A DNA stretch of 64,000 nt, taken from positions 1 through 64,000 of the forward strand of contig WIXG01000136.1 in the NCBI GenBank assembly GCA_009869945.1, written 5' to 3'. Position numbers and translations under genes: made by a program. Below, piece by piece: positions 37,473-49,464 of this stretch. Every line of letters starts with the position of its first letter. Within the stretch, counting starts at the first letter, position 1. The DNA comes from Mesaphorura yosii (Eukaryota > Arthropoda > Collembola > Poduromorpha > Tullbergiidae). The notes under the pieces are model-generated. The model was not told the origin of the DNA. It worked only from the letters and a program-made list of their open reading frames with translations, and searched no databases.

Positions 37473-38142
37473 TTGTCAATAAGTGCATGAGGTGTACTAT
37501 ATTACGCTCAAATCTTCCAGCATTTAATAATACTTTCATTGTAGGCAGTTAGTTCTAGTTTTCGGTGTGCTTTTTAAGTACGCAATAAGGAAATGTGAAC
37601 CCCAGTCAGTACAATAAAAGGCAGCTTGTGATTTCGAACTTAACATCTCGTAACTCAGATCGAACATTCTAACTGACATTCAGTCTGCCAACATTCCAGG
37701 TTACAAAATGACAGCGCACCAACCTCATCTAAAGCTCTGCTCTGGAAAATCGAATGATGTAAATCGTCAAAATTCGAAAATCATACGGTTCAAAATTGCA
37801 TAATTGTATGTCTTGGCGCGGGCGACACCAAAGCCGAGAATGAGAACGTCTGAAATGAAGGAGAAGAAGACACGGAAGGTGGATAGAAGGAGAGCAAAAC
37901 AACTGCACTTCTTAATTCGGTTTCAGGCAATGATTGGCTAATATTAAACTGATATGGAATGAGAATTGACTTCAGGCTTTACTTTGTAAGAAAAAAACTG
38001 AAAAGTAATTTGCATTCGATCGTCATCAATATGGCCATTTCTTTATAAGTAACTGAATAACGCTAATACATTTAATAATGCTGTTTGTGAGTCCCGATCC
38101 GGGACGAATATGAACTCAAAAGATTTCTATATGAACGATTCA
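37473..38142. other. Convergent 3' spacer, folate receptor and PIP4P-A
   Basis: Holds the 3' UTRs of two convergent genes, with the plus-strand poly(A) signal at 37613-37618. I see no additional gene. Confidence 0.5.
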
Positions 38143-39144
38143 TTAGACTGTTGAAGTATCAGTATAACTGATTGGCATTGTAAAGCAATAAATTGCCCTC
38201 ACGATGCACAAAACTGCAATCAGCAAGAGGATGGCGCACCCAATCGTAAGTCCGGCAGAGTTCTTTACCTGAAATTCAGAGAAACGACAGGTCAGTCATT
38301 TCTGATTATAAAAGCCGTATTTCTGTATTGTATTGTCTTGGCTGTATTTCCTAGCACTAACCGTGGACAAAAGAATGATTCCAAGGAGTAGCTTGAGAAG
38401 ACCGACGGCCAAGCATAAGTATCCGCGTGAACGGAATCCATTTCCGACGGCAGATCTGGGCACAGAAAATAAGTAGAAAGAGGCAACCATAATCGCAAAT
38501 GATTATTCAAATCTTACAGTTTCCGACAATGAGGACAACGAGCTAGCGAATTTGGAATCGGGAAGAATAGGAAAGAGTTGCTGCAGTGTGCACAGGCGAG
38601 TCGGACCATCCCGTGCGGAACAGTTTGTGCAGGTGACGCTGGGCTCAGGTTGATGATGCGTTTGCAATTTGGCCGTGGACAGAGAATTCGCTGAGATGCT
38701 GACCGACATATCAGTAGACAATTGCAGGGGCATCGCACGTACTTCTTTCCTGGAGGCGGGTGACGGATTGGCTGAGGAAAATAGGATTAAATAAAGTCTA
38801 AGTCATTAAAGTTTCACTAGGTGCAGGCGGGCAATTTCCTTAAATGAATGAGACGCACCGTGGCTTCATTACAGACTTCGCACTTGACGACATGGTGATC
38901 TTTCTTGCCATCAATATTGACTTGTGCTTGACATATCCGACACGTCACGAACTGCCCAACGGGCTGATTGACAATTTCCAATTGACTCCCAAGAGTTGCA
39001 GGGATTGACTGTATTTCCGGTTCAACGGCTGCAAGAATTGAGTAGCTTTCTCATTTGAATCCCGAAATCATGATGACTTGACTTACCTTCTCTCACAATT
39101 GTCTCCGCTGAAGACAGCAGTGGCTTAGACTCGTCGTCAACCAT
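38143..39144 (-). CDS. PIP4P: PtdIns(4,5)P2 4-phosphatase, PIP4P/TMEM55 family (copy A)
   Basis: Five exons, 39144-39087, 39028-38859, 38771-38518, 38455-38362 and 38268-38143, give 233 residues. Zinc-finger-like pairs appear as CRIC and CEVC in the second exon, followed by the family hallmark [18 protein letters not shown]. The phosphatase motif CX5R is CRSASQR at residues 98-104, and [12 protein letters not shown] follows. Two transmembrane helices lie in exons 4 and 5. The family removes the 4-phosphate of PtdIns(4,5)P2 on late endosomes and lysosomes. Intron phases are 1, 0, 2, 0, exactly as in the second copy at 62599. The CX5R catalytic motif is intact, so it is likely active. Confidence 0.93.
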
Positions 39145-39791
39145 GGCGATCCAGCCAGCACCAAGCCTGGTTCAAATTTCTGTGCTCTTTACTTAACTTG
39201 AGTGCCCTTAAAGCTAAAATTTTCGCGGATTGTGAAGTATCGACTTCTCAGCCATTTTCAACTGACAAAACTCGACTCATCAGCTGCCTAGAAACAGAAT
39301 CATTCCAGTATTCCCTGATAACTTTATTACCGTTTGTCTTCGGGAAAAAGGAGCGTGGAAGGTGTATCAGTCAGCTTCTCTTCCTGCACTTGAAGCACTT
39401 GCACATCACGCTATGAATGATAACCCTGTCCAGTGCAGTTTTTGAGTCGTGAGCATCAGCGAGCGTTGCACACGATAAAACGGACCATGGTTCAGGCAGT
39501 GAGTAATGCCTTATCTAATCAAGAAGCATTCTCAGGTGAGGTCACCAATATTTATTGTAGCATGCATTATTTCCAACGCACGACGTAAGAGCGGTAACAC
39601 AACACACAAAAGCAGAGAGATAAATGTCAGAAATCACGAGTGACGAGTATCACTAAAAGTCGCCTTTCCCAAAGTCACTCTTTTTTGTGCATGGCACAAA
39701 GATTTTGGCTCAGGAACGAGATTCAAGCTACATGACTACAACGAAGATCACAAAAACTTCAGGCTTAATTCTACTTCCCAAATAAAGATTT
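39145..39791 (-). other. PIP4P-A promoter side and POFUT2 3' side
   Basis: Contains an AATAAA on the minus strand at 39551-39556, about 240 bases after the POFUT2 stop, a candidate poly(A) signal. No further gene is seen. Confidence 0.45.
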
Positions 39792-41501
39792 TTACGAGAC
39801 CATCTTCCACTGCGTTGGCTGCTCGCATTTCCCCTCACTCGCGTCAGCACAAAATGAGTTGAATGTAAACATAGGGTCAAAACATCCAAGAATTTCCCTT
39901 TCCTCAAATATCCGCGTAGTAAATGTCGACTCCTTCGTGCCAATGAAATACGTGGACCAGGAGCAAATTATTTGGTCTACAATCGCAATTTCACCTTCGC
40001 TCAGATCAAGACTCCTGTATTGGAACAGATGAGGATTGACTCCTTCGCCAGCAGCTAAATTATTCAGTTCGGACTTCAATTGTGCGATTTCGGGCTGAAA
40101 TGCGTCGGATGCGACGAAGATCTGGTAAATATCAAGCATCTGCATAATAGTGTAAATCTGAGCAGCTACGGCTTGTATTGTCGGAGTGCCAGAATTTGAA
40201 TGTCTGTTGAGGAAGTCTCTTCTTCTCAGATGAACACCAATAAACGAATTTCCAGATATTTGGGTTGTTGACTCGGTTTTGTTGCGTGTTAAATTAAAAT
40301 GAGCCATCTGATTTTTTATGAAATTCTCGCCAGTGTCTTGTAGTTTGACTGAAAACTGCAAACTTTTTCTTGCTCTCCACCAAGCCTTGTCCCCGTACGA
40401 GTCCCATAGAATGACCTCAGCATGGTCGAATAGAATTGCTCTGAGTATTGAATATAAACTTTAACTAAAAACGCAACCAGCTTTATTATGTGTGTGATCA
40501 TACCTTTCATTGGAATCCAGCAAAAACTTCAGCAGTGTTGACGCCGTCCCACGAAGACCAACGCATTCCGCCATACTCGTAACAATTCTTTGGTTCCATA
40601 AGGAAAACATATAATGTTCCCCGTCCTCATCTCTGAATGCCAGAACGCTCTTCCTTAATCACAATTTACTCAGAAGCAGTGTCAGATGATAAACTCTTAC
40701 ATTTGATAAGGAAAAGCATCTTGACACTCCATGCCAAACTCCAGCTTGTCTTTCCATTCTTCGTTTTTGTTGAACGGGAAGTGTTGCAATTGCAGTACTG
40801 CATCTATGCCATTACGCAACCCATATTCTGGAAGCACACAGACAGTCACTTAATTAAGGCGTCAACTTTGTCAACATGTAGTCATTATCATTTATCAAAG
40901 AAATGCATACCATCCATAAAATCTTCGAATTCGATAGCGGGAATGTATTCTTTTATCTTGTCCATTTGGAAGAATGTGCTCCACGAAAATACTTTGCGTG
41001 TACTCCAGTGGGGCATGTTGTTCCATGGTGGTAGGACCTTCAATTTTAATTCACGAAATTTCGTTTCTGCAGCATACACAGAACGCAAACGACCTCATCT
41101 CTTAAGCGTTTCACTCACCAGGATCCATTTGCGATGCACGTCAACCGCATTCAGTTTATGTATCAAAGGAGCAATGCGGACGTAAACATCTCGTCTCAAA
41201 TTAAAGCCTTCGCCTGAATTTACATTGTAAATTATGTACCTGCCAAAACGCGAAAAAGCACAGGTAAGGCAAGTGAACAGTATACACGAGAGTACCACAC
41301 AAGGCGGACATGGCACCATATTAAACATAATTACCTGGGTTCTTTTTTCGCACAGGAATTTTCGGCGGTGTTTCCAGGCAAAGAGCACGTCGTCTGCACA
41401 TTCTCCTCCTCAAATTTTGCGTGCAATTGCAATGGTACGCAAGTTGTCACAAATGCGATCAGAAAATACTGGCGAGCAAGAAGTCTCGGGTTTAACTTCA
41501 T
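39792..41501 (-). CDS. POFUT2: GDP-fucose protein O-fucosyltransferase 2
   Basis: Six exons, 41501-41335, 41239-41119, 41037-40911, 40827-40701, 40632-40504 and 40440-39792, give 439 residues; the human enzyme has 429. Residues 12-28 form a signal peptide. Family blocks are RYIIYNVNSGEGFNLRRDVY, VLPPWNNMPHW, the donor-binding FIGVHLRRRDFLNRH, AIVDQIICSWSTYFIGT, STFTTRIFEEREILG and the C-terminal CEQPTQWKMV. The enzyme works in the endoplasmic reticulum and adds fucose to serine or threonine in folded thrombospondin type 1 repeats. It lacks an obvious KDEL-type tail. Its start lies 508 bases from the SNRPD3 start, facing away, so the two genes probably share a divergent promoter region. Confidence 0.95.
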
Positions 41502-42009
41502 TCGTTGAACTTGCAGAGGCCGTCACCGCACCATTGGCGTGAACAAGTCAACAATTTCCGATGGAAAAGATAGCTTTGATGTCAAATTATTCTCTTTCCG
41601 TTCTCGGAAATCTCGAACTCGAGCAATAACAAATTTGATTCACAAGCTTCCTTGAATTAGCATTTCTTCATTGAATGCAGTGACAGTAGACTCACACAGG
41701 CAAGCGAGGATGCCAAGTCCGAAGCGGTACCTTCTTTTGAATGAAATTCCAAACTCGTTGCGGCGTTTTGGCTTGGGTTGATTATTGTGATTGGGAATTG
41801 TCAATCGTGATTAAAATTTTAATTATTTCGGGCTAATTGCTAATTACGAACCGGCTGAGGTAAGTTATTACAAATAATTGACGGCTGATAATTTTTTGAT
41901 GTTGTGAGCACTAAATATTCCACCATTTTAGTGCACTACAGGTGGATACAACGTCGGCAGTAGTTAACTAATTAGCTATTCTCGGATTTGGATCAAGCCT
42001 CCAGCCAAC
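41502..42009. promoter_or_regulatory. Divergent promoter region, POFUT2/SNRPD3
   Basis: The 508 bases between two ATGs that point away from each other must contain both promoters and both 5' UTRs. I see no clear TATA box. This is inferred from the layout rather than from motifs. Confidence 0.5.
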
Positions 42010-42568
42010 ATGCCAGCTTCAATGTCAATCGGTGTTCCAATTAAGGTTTTACATGAAGCGGAAGGTCACATCATCACACTGGAGACAACAACTGGTGAAG
42101 TATTCCGTGGAAAGCTTCTGGAAGCAGAAGACAACATGAACTGTCAGATGACACAAGTGCACGTAACCTACCGCAATGGAAGCACGTCGAATTTAGAACT
42201 GGTATTCATTCGAGGATCCAAAATACGGTTTTTGATTCTTCCTGACATGCTTAAAAATGCACCAATGTTCAAGAGAATTGGACAGAAAGGAGCCGGAATT
42301 GGTGCCGGAGCACGTGGCAAAGCGGCTATGATGCGAGGGCAAACTAGTAAGTCAACACGCCAATCTTCTAGAACGCACTTTTAACGCTAAGTCGAATTTG
42401 CTCATCTATATTGACTTCCTTGAACTACTCTAATAAGAACTTGGTTTTGCAGCTCGAGGAAGATCGCGAGGAGGTCCAGGAGGCAGTCGAGGTGGAGCCC
42501 CACGAGGTGGAGGATCATGGCAAGGCGGTGGTGGTGGAGGACGAGGTGGCCGTGGAGGTGGAAATTAA
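42010..42568 (+). CDS. SNRPD3: Small nuclear ribonucleoprotein Sm D3
   Basis: Two exons, 42010-42346 and 42453-42568, joined in phase 1, give 150 residues; the human protein has 126. The Sm1 and Sm2 folds are nearly unchanged: [30 protein letters not shown], then [20 protein letters not shown]. The tail is a glycine/arginine-rich RGG segment encoded mainly by exon 2, longer than in human. It is the normal target of symmetric arginine methylation by PRMT5. The protein forms part of the seven-member Sm ring on U1, U2, U4 and U5 snRNAs. The second in-frame ATG at 42022 gives the usual MSIGVP start and may be the real one. Confidence 0.97.
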
Positions 42569-42948
42569 TATTGGTTTCTATTTTGATGGCTGACACACTT
42601 TCAAGTAAATAAGTAATTTTTTGTATGAAAAAAACTTTGTTATGAATAAGTTGGCAAGATTGCATTCTTTGCATTGATATTCGGTTATATTATTCACCCA
42701 GGAGTTCCATATCCGTTCATTTGATCTTTTCATCCTCTGCGTATTCGCATAAATGAGTTGATCTTTAGGCTAATGAATCCATACATTTTTGTAATGCAAT
42801 TGCACTACTCGTCGTGTCGTGATTAAAATCAGATTTCATTTGCCACAATTTTATTCAAATGCAACGCAACAGACGAACAAAAGAATATAATGTTGCCCAA
42901 TTCAATGCATGCCTCAGGATGTTATTGCAAGAACTGTTTTGTTTTGAT
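42569..42948. other. Convergent 3' spacer, SNRPD3 and GSTZ1
   Basis: Holds the two 3' UTRs. AATAAA on the minus strand at 42850-42855, about 95 bases past the GSTZ1 stop, is the likely GSTZ1 poly(A) signal. Confidence 0.55.
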
Positions 42949-44049
42949 TCATGATCTTAGCTCTGGTGGACAATCGGGCTGTGCACCCGGGTGAGAGGCT
43001 TTGAAAATATCCATTTTCAAGAGCGTGTCATTCACTCTTGAAATTGTTGGGAATTTTGACATATCCACTTTGAATCTGAAAAGAAGGTTATGTGTGGAAC
43101 GGAGTGCATTTTGAGTTGTGCGCAACTCTGGAGTAAGCATCTACTCACCTGTTTGCATTGTAAACTTGTGGAACAATACAAAAATCAGCCATTGTAATTT
43201 CGTCTGCGACACTGTACTTTCCACTATACTTGGCTAGGAATGCCTCCAAAGCTGAAAGAGAAGATGGTGGCGTAAATCATGTCAGAGATTTTCTACTTCA
43301 TTGTTAACTTAGACTACCTTCCAATCCACGGTCTATCCAAAAGTGAGCCCACTCCTGCGATTCAGCTTCGACGGCGCTGTGCTTCTTGCCAACAATTGGA
43401 TTTTGAATCGGCTGAATTCCACATGCGATGATATCAACCACTTCGCGGACCTAATGTGACCATGAGATTTCGCCCGTATATACTGACTTGTCCTTATCGC
43501 CCAACCAAAAATGGAACGTACCTTCGCTCTTGTTAAGGGATCCTTTGGCAAAATGCTCTTTTCTGGATACACTTCCTCCAAATATTCCATTATTGCCGGC
43601 TGAGAAATTCAATAAAGGTTTGTATTTTGCATTCTGGACCACTTGGATCTGAGTCATAATGATTTGTTAAAAATGTACCGATTGTGTGAGAATGTCCCCA
43701 TTCTTTGTCACGAACGCTGGAACTTGCCCGCTTGGGTTTATTTTCAGAAATTCCGTCTGCTATCGCAAAAAGAAATACAAAATTGACAAAACCAGTTAGC
43801 AAGTTCTCTCATAAAATCTGAGTGAGTCACTCACATGATTTTCATTTTTCAGTATGTTGACTGGCGCAATCTCGTAATCAATCCCTTTATACGCCAAAGC
43901 TAGAAATTTAGAGAAATCTTGAAGTTTACAATCATTAGTGAATTGCGTATTGCACGGCCACGAGCTTTAAAGTGTCTGACATTACCCATGCGAAGCCTCC
44001 AGCTACAAGAGCTGCGAAAGTATGAGTACAGCACGGGTTTGCGCTCCAT
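42949..44049 (-). CDS. GSTZ1: Maleylacetoacetate isomerase (glutathione transferase zeta)
   Basis: Seven exons, 44049-43986, 43899-43835, 43759-43679, 43599-43522, 43450-43318, 43251-43149 and 43075-42949, give 216 residues, equal to the human protein. The zeta-class active-site signature SSCSWRLRM follows KPVLYSYFR at the N-terminus. QVPAF and [14 protein letters not shown] make up the glutathione-binding fold. The C-domain includes [17 protein letters not shown], the helix [20 protein letters not shown], and then [20 protein letters not shown]. The enzyme isomerises maleylacetoacetate to fumarylacetoacetate in tyrosine and phenylalanine breakdown, using glutathione. It lies head to head with POMT2, 1.08 kb apart. 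Confidence 0.96.
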
Positions 44050-45131
44050 AATTCCAAACGAACTTTGCCAAACTTGCGAACTTTCAACTTACAAACTGGA
44101 AACCACGATAAAATTCCTCAGCCACCTTTAGCCACAGCACAGTCAAGACTGAAAATGAGGGCAAGAAGTGAGAACTGGATTCCACTTCATTTATTATCGT
44201 GCTTGTAAATTCAGAGCTGTTAACCTTGAATCGCAGGAGTCACAAAAGTCTCAAAAAACTTGTCCATGTGCGTCTTCTTCGGCTCGGGCATAGAGATTAC
44301 AGTATGAGTGCAAGGCATTCGACAATTATAATTGTGATTAATTTTCGGGTTAGTAATCGTAGGAAATATCCACATGTCATATCGTGCGAGGCATCATGTC
44401 CTGAGTCTGGTTCCGCTGAAAACAAAGCAATACAGCAAGAGAGTGTTTTCTTGAGCGTGGACATGTTTGGCTGCTGTCTATGTCTTTTCTGCTGACTAGA
44501 CTGCAAATGTTCATGGAATAGGAAGTGCAAGAACTGATCTTGTGTTTGTTTGGCTAGTACATTCTCAATTCATAAACTTACAGTGCCTGAAGGCGCTAAA
44601 ACTAATTCGACGATCTGAGCTAGCTTGAGACGGGACAGGTAGGGAAAGAATTAAAACGTGAAATGCAACTTAAAACACTGCTTGTGCTCACCTATACTGC
44701 ATACATGCGTTAAGAATATGCAACAATACATAAAATGCTCTCAAGAATGTATTCTTCGCGTTGGTCAAGCGGTGCAGTGCAAAAACCAGGTGTAATAACA
44801 ACGCAGCATCAGCATTTGAATTCACAACAGGTCATGCACCTGAGCGTCTTGTATTTATCCGGCATGTTGACCACTTGAACTTGGAGTACCAATCGCTTGA
44901 CAGTCCAGCATCGGAGAAAATTGGATGTGAGGTTTTTAGATTAGATTCTCCGGTAAGTTAACTATCATATAACAATTTTGCGATGAAATGCCAGCCCAAC
45001 TTCCTTGTAATATTTTTATCACTTTCGCATTCAGATTTCCGTGTGTTTTCACCTCAGTCGCTATTTTTGTGATACGGCAAGCCTCTGGACTTTGTGCAAC
45101 CTGTGCTTGATACACACTAAAGGCACTCAGA
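44050..45131. promoter_or_regulatory. Divergent spacer between GSTZ1 and POMT2
   Basis: Both genes start at its borders and read outward, so the promoters and 5' UTRs of both lie here. An open frame at 44761-44961 (plus) has no recognisable similarity. An upstream non-coding POMT2 exon is possible. Confidence 0.45.
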
Positions 45132-48100
45132 ATGAAACGCAGTGGAAACGCCAACCCGCCGGCGAACAGAAGTGGAAGTGGTAAATCCGATGAAAAGACG
45201 TCCGGTGAGAGTGGAGCCTCTTCCAAGAAGTCTTCCAATACCAGTAGTGATGACCCGGGCAAGCTGATCTCGCCCGATTCAACGTCCAATCAAGGAACGC
45301 GACAAGCGATTTCTTCCGTCGCGAAATCCGCGCCCGCTCAGAATGTGCCATTCAATAGTTGGTCGTGGACATTCTTTATAATTATCGTGACGCTGACCAC
45401 ACTCACAAGATTCTACAAAGTCTCAGAGCCTGATCATGTGTGTTGGGATGAAACACACTTTGGTAAAATGGGGAGTTGGTACATCAATCGGACTTTCTTC
45501 TTCGATGTTCATCCACCGCTTGGAAAGGTACCCGAAACTAAACTAAAGCAACCCTGAATCGACGGATCTTTTGTAATTTGTGTTAATTCCGCGTTGTAGA
45601 TGATGATTGGACTGTTTGGGTACATGACTGGGTACGATGGAACATTTCCATTCGAGTCGCCGGGTCAAAAGTACAATGAGACCCGATATATCGGGATGCG
45701 GATTGTAAGTCCACGCATAATACTTCTAGTGCAGGACATGTTTACCGGTCTGCATGCAAATTTTAATTTTAATTTAGTGCTGCACCGCCTTGGGTTCACT
45801 CCTAGTGCCAATGTCGTACTTGACCGTGTGGGAAATGACCGAGTCTTCCACAGCCGCGATGATGGCTGCATCCCTCATTCTGTTCGATGTCGGGCTCCTG
45901 ACCCTTTCGCAGTACATCCTGTTGGATCCAATTCTGTTGTTTTTTATCAGCGCTTCTGTTTACGCGTCTTTCAAATTCTACTCTTACAGAAGCCGGTATG
46001 CAGAATACTTGACATGGACAAAAATTCTCGCGTTTTCATGTCATCGGCAACTGATAATATGATAATGCCCTTCGTTCCAGTCCATTTACACTCATCTGGT
46101 GGACTTGGCTGACGGCCACCGGAACGTTCTTGGCGTGCGCAATCAGCGTCAAATTCGTGGGGCTTTTCGTGGTGCTGTACATTGGACTCCGCACAATCTC
46201 AGAGTTGTGGGAGATTTTAGGCGACCTTTCAAAGCCGATTGTAAGTTCGCTTTTATTACAAATTACGTACTATGTCTTACAATTACAATTGTTTGACATT
46301 TTAAATTTCAGGGCTATGTGTTCAAACACTTTCTCGCGAGAGCAATTTGCTTGATATTTCTACCGATCGTGTTGTATGTCACGTTCTTTTACATCCATCT
46401 CACCGTACTTAATCGAAGGTAAGCCACAGTTACTGCCTTTCGGTAGATTGCTGAGGTCTATTTGAAATAATGATGAATTTATGCTTCTAAAGTGGCAATG
46501 GAGACGGATTCTACAGCTCTGCCTTTCAGTCTCAATTGATTGGCAACCCACTATACAATGCCAGCATGCCAAGAGAGGTCGCCTACGGAGCGCATGTGAC
46601 AATCAAAAGTCAGCGTACGGGCGGCGGCTATCTCCACTCACATTGGCATCTGTATCCCGAGGGCGTTGGCGCAAAGCAGCAGCAAGTATGCACCCAACAT
46701 ATGCAACTGTAAAAGGAGTTTTTGGCACAGAAAATTTAAAATACGCTGTATTGCCGTTAGATTACAACGTACGCTCACAAGGATGACAATAACAAGTGGA
46801 TCATTAAGAAATTCAACGTGGACGCACCCAAACTGGACAATGACTCCGTTCTCATTGAATTTGTTCATTCTGGCGACATGATAAGACTGGAGCATATTGC
46901 GACAAGAAGAAATCTGCATGCTCACCGAGTGGTCGCCCCCGTCAGCAAAAAACTGTTCCAAGTGACTGGATACGGGGAGGTAACAGTCCTTTCTTTGACA
47001 GACGCTGGCAGATGCAAACTTATACGTAGTTGAGCCTTTAAAGCGTGATTTATGATTTACAGAACGGCACGGGAGACGCAAACGACATTTTTAGAATTGA
47101 GGTTGTTGGTGGACAAGAAGGTGATCCAATTCGCGTTGTGAGCAGCCGAATTCGGTTTATTCACCAGTTGCAAAACTGTGTACTAACTGGAACCGGAAAA
47201 CAACTTCCTAAATGGGCCTACGAGCAAAATGAAGGTGAGTTGTCTGTTTGGTGGTTTAAAAGCCTGCTTGATACGATTGTCCACTCGGATCGTTTCATCA
47301 CAAATGTGTTTGTGTGACAGTTGCTTGCAGTTCGAACCTTCGCGATATTCGGAAGAATACATACTGGAACATCGAAGAAAACCATTTCCCCAGATGTGAG
47401 TGATGCCGTCAGGGCCTGGGAGTTTTGCTTTGTGTATTTCTTACCCTTAAAATTCTGTTTCAGTACCAAATATCAGTTTTCAAGTTCATGCGCCTAACTT
47501 CATGGAGAAGTTTTTCGAATCGCACATAATCATGTTTGAGGGCAATGCAGGATTGAAGCCAAAGGAGGGTGAAGTCACATCACGGCCTTGGCAATGGCCA
47601 ATCAATTATCGGGTATGCGAATGCTGACATATAAATTCTCTAGACAAATTCGGCCTCGCATTCCATAATCTCTTGATATCTGGAATATGCAGGGCCAATA
47701 CTTTTCTGGAAACCAATACCGTATTTATTTGCTGGGGAACCCGATCATTTGGTGGTCCAATTTGTTTCTCCTGCCCATCTTTTGTCTACTCTTCGTCCTG
47801 CACAGCTGGAGAGAGAAGCGTGGAATCATAGAAGTTGATGGAATGCAAAGTAACCTCGCTAACTTTAATTTTAAGTACGCATTGGATGCTCAAGCTATTT
47901 TTACGCTATGACAGGCCAGCGTGATAGAACCGTCTGGGCCTGCAAATGGTTGTTTATTGGATGGTTTCTGCATTACTTCCCATTCTACACAATGGGTCGA
48001 GTGCTGTACTTTCACCATTATTTTCCTGCACTGCTCTTTTCTTCGATGCTCTCCGGAATCATCGTGGACTTCCTGTTTACCAGAGTCTCACAGAATTTAC

Positions 48101-48348
48101 AAAATTGGTTTCACATTAAAAATGCATATCACATCTTGTACGGAATCTGCATAGTCCAAATTGTTTACAGGTGAGATATTGAAGTAGCATTTAAAAACGC
48201 AAGACGCGGAATAAGTGAGAATGTTAATTATTTGTGTTTCAGTTTCTACTTGTTTTCACCATTGTCGTACGGCGCTTCTGGACCCCTTGCAGCAGAAGCA
48301 AACAGCACCATGCATGGACTTAAATGGCTAGACTCGTGGGAATTTTAA
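45132..48348 (+). CDS. POMT2: Protein O-mannosyltransferase 2 (twisted)
   Basis: Thirteen exons join in phase into 770 residues; human POMT2 has 750. Exons: 45132-45527, 45600-45704, 45778-45995, 46081-46240, 46312-46418, 46493-46685, 46761-46979, 47063-47234, 47321-47395, 47464-47612, 47693-47849, 47915-48170, 48243-48348. A hydrophilic serine-rich N-terminus of about 75 residues precedes the first transmembrane helix. The lumenal loop [15 protein letters not shown] carries the essential acidic pair, followed by [15 protein letters not shown]. Exons 6-9 encode the MIR repeats, with [19 protein letters not shown]. The C-terminus has further membrane spans, for example [20 protein letters not shown]. 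With POMT1 the enzyme transfers mannose from dolichyl-phosphate-mannose to dystroglycan-type proteins in the endoplasmic reticulum. Confidence 0.96.
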
Positions 48349-49464
48349 TACGTTGAAATTCACACTGGAATTGGAATTTTTCTATATCTTGATACATAAT
48401 AATTTATTGAGCAATAAGACTTATTTCAAGTCAGCATTTAAAATTCGAAATGACTTGACAAGGCCGATGGCGAGTGGTGCTTTGTGATGGTTGTGAATAA
48501 ATTAGAGCAGACCTTGACAGAATGCTGTTACAGATCGTAAAAGCATGTTCAAATTACTTTAGTATATTGTCAAACTGGAAGATACTCATATGTGCAAATA
48601 CTTGTTTTGCAAATAAACTCAGGAAAGATTGCATCTCAATTGTATATTTACAAGTTCGTGACACACTTACTCTGTCCTGGTCTGAAGTTAGAGAAACTAC
48701 CTCATCCTCTAAGTTCAGAAACAATTTCTCATGCAAACGCAATATCATAATAATTGAGTGTTCAACGAACTTTGCAAGTGGCTTTCTGGCCGTGGTCGCC
48801 TCGTCAACAGGTTGTTCGAGGAGAATTGTAGGAAACAATTTATTGCTTCCAGGGAATTGTTTCTAAAAATTGTTTTCATAGTTTTGTTTCCGACAACTGT
48901 TTCCAACAATGTGTACAGAGAATTGTTTCCCACAATTGTTTCCAGAGAATTGTTTCCCACAATTGTTTCCAACATGTCTATTGAGATTGTCGGAGTCTCG
49001 CAATGACTCCAGGTAGACGATTTAAATGTTACGTCAGTACATTCAAACTCTTGTCTCGTCGAACTCATGGCTGATTCGCACTCATAATTTCGTACAGAAG
49101 GTAGGTCGAGCTTGTGAGATTCGAGCTGATGGCATACAAACTTTCTAGCTGCTTTTGTTTTCAAGTAGATGCTAACCGAGTTGTATTAAGGCTAAGAGCA
49201 AGGGCGTATCTGTATCTAACCATTTAACTCTTGAATTGTAATTTGATAATTTGGCAGTTTCATATTATCCCTTCGGACTCTTCGATTTTATATTGGTGCC
49301 GGGTTCTTGAATGTAGTCATCATGTGGAAAACTCATATGGAGGTTGGGCTCTAAACCAGTTAAATTTGCAACATCATAAAACGTAGTTGAATTTGAAAAT
49401 TCTATTCTATGAGTCTGGTTCCTCCAAGGTTAATTGTTTCTTAGAATTCATCTAATAGGCAAGA
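48349..49464. other. Spacer between POMT2 and the receptor gene
   Basis: Apart from the tandem repeat inside it, I see nothing that I can support. A 139-codon open frame on the minus strand (48745-49164) is largely a translation of that repeat. Confidence 0.5.
48826..48970. repeat. TTGTTTCC-rich tandem repeat
   Basis: A perfect tandem pair of 27-base units occupies 48917-48943 and 48944-48970. Upstream, from about 48826, degenerate copies of the same AATTGTTTCC core recur every 15 to 25 bases. The core AATT is self-complementary, so the array can fold on itself. Confidence 0.75.

Noticed and set aside
40637-41185. 182-codon plus-strand frame
   Set aside because: Antisense to several POFUT2 exons and introns; the minus-strand reading matches the enzyme.
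42402-42674. 90-codon minus-strand frame rich in leucine and histidine
   Set aside because: It is the antisense of the glycine/arginine-rich tail of Sm D3.
48745-49164. 139-codon minus-strand frame with repeated ETIVGNNSL peptides
   Set aside because: The peptide repeat only mirrors the DNA tandem repeat; no start context, homology or splice support.
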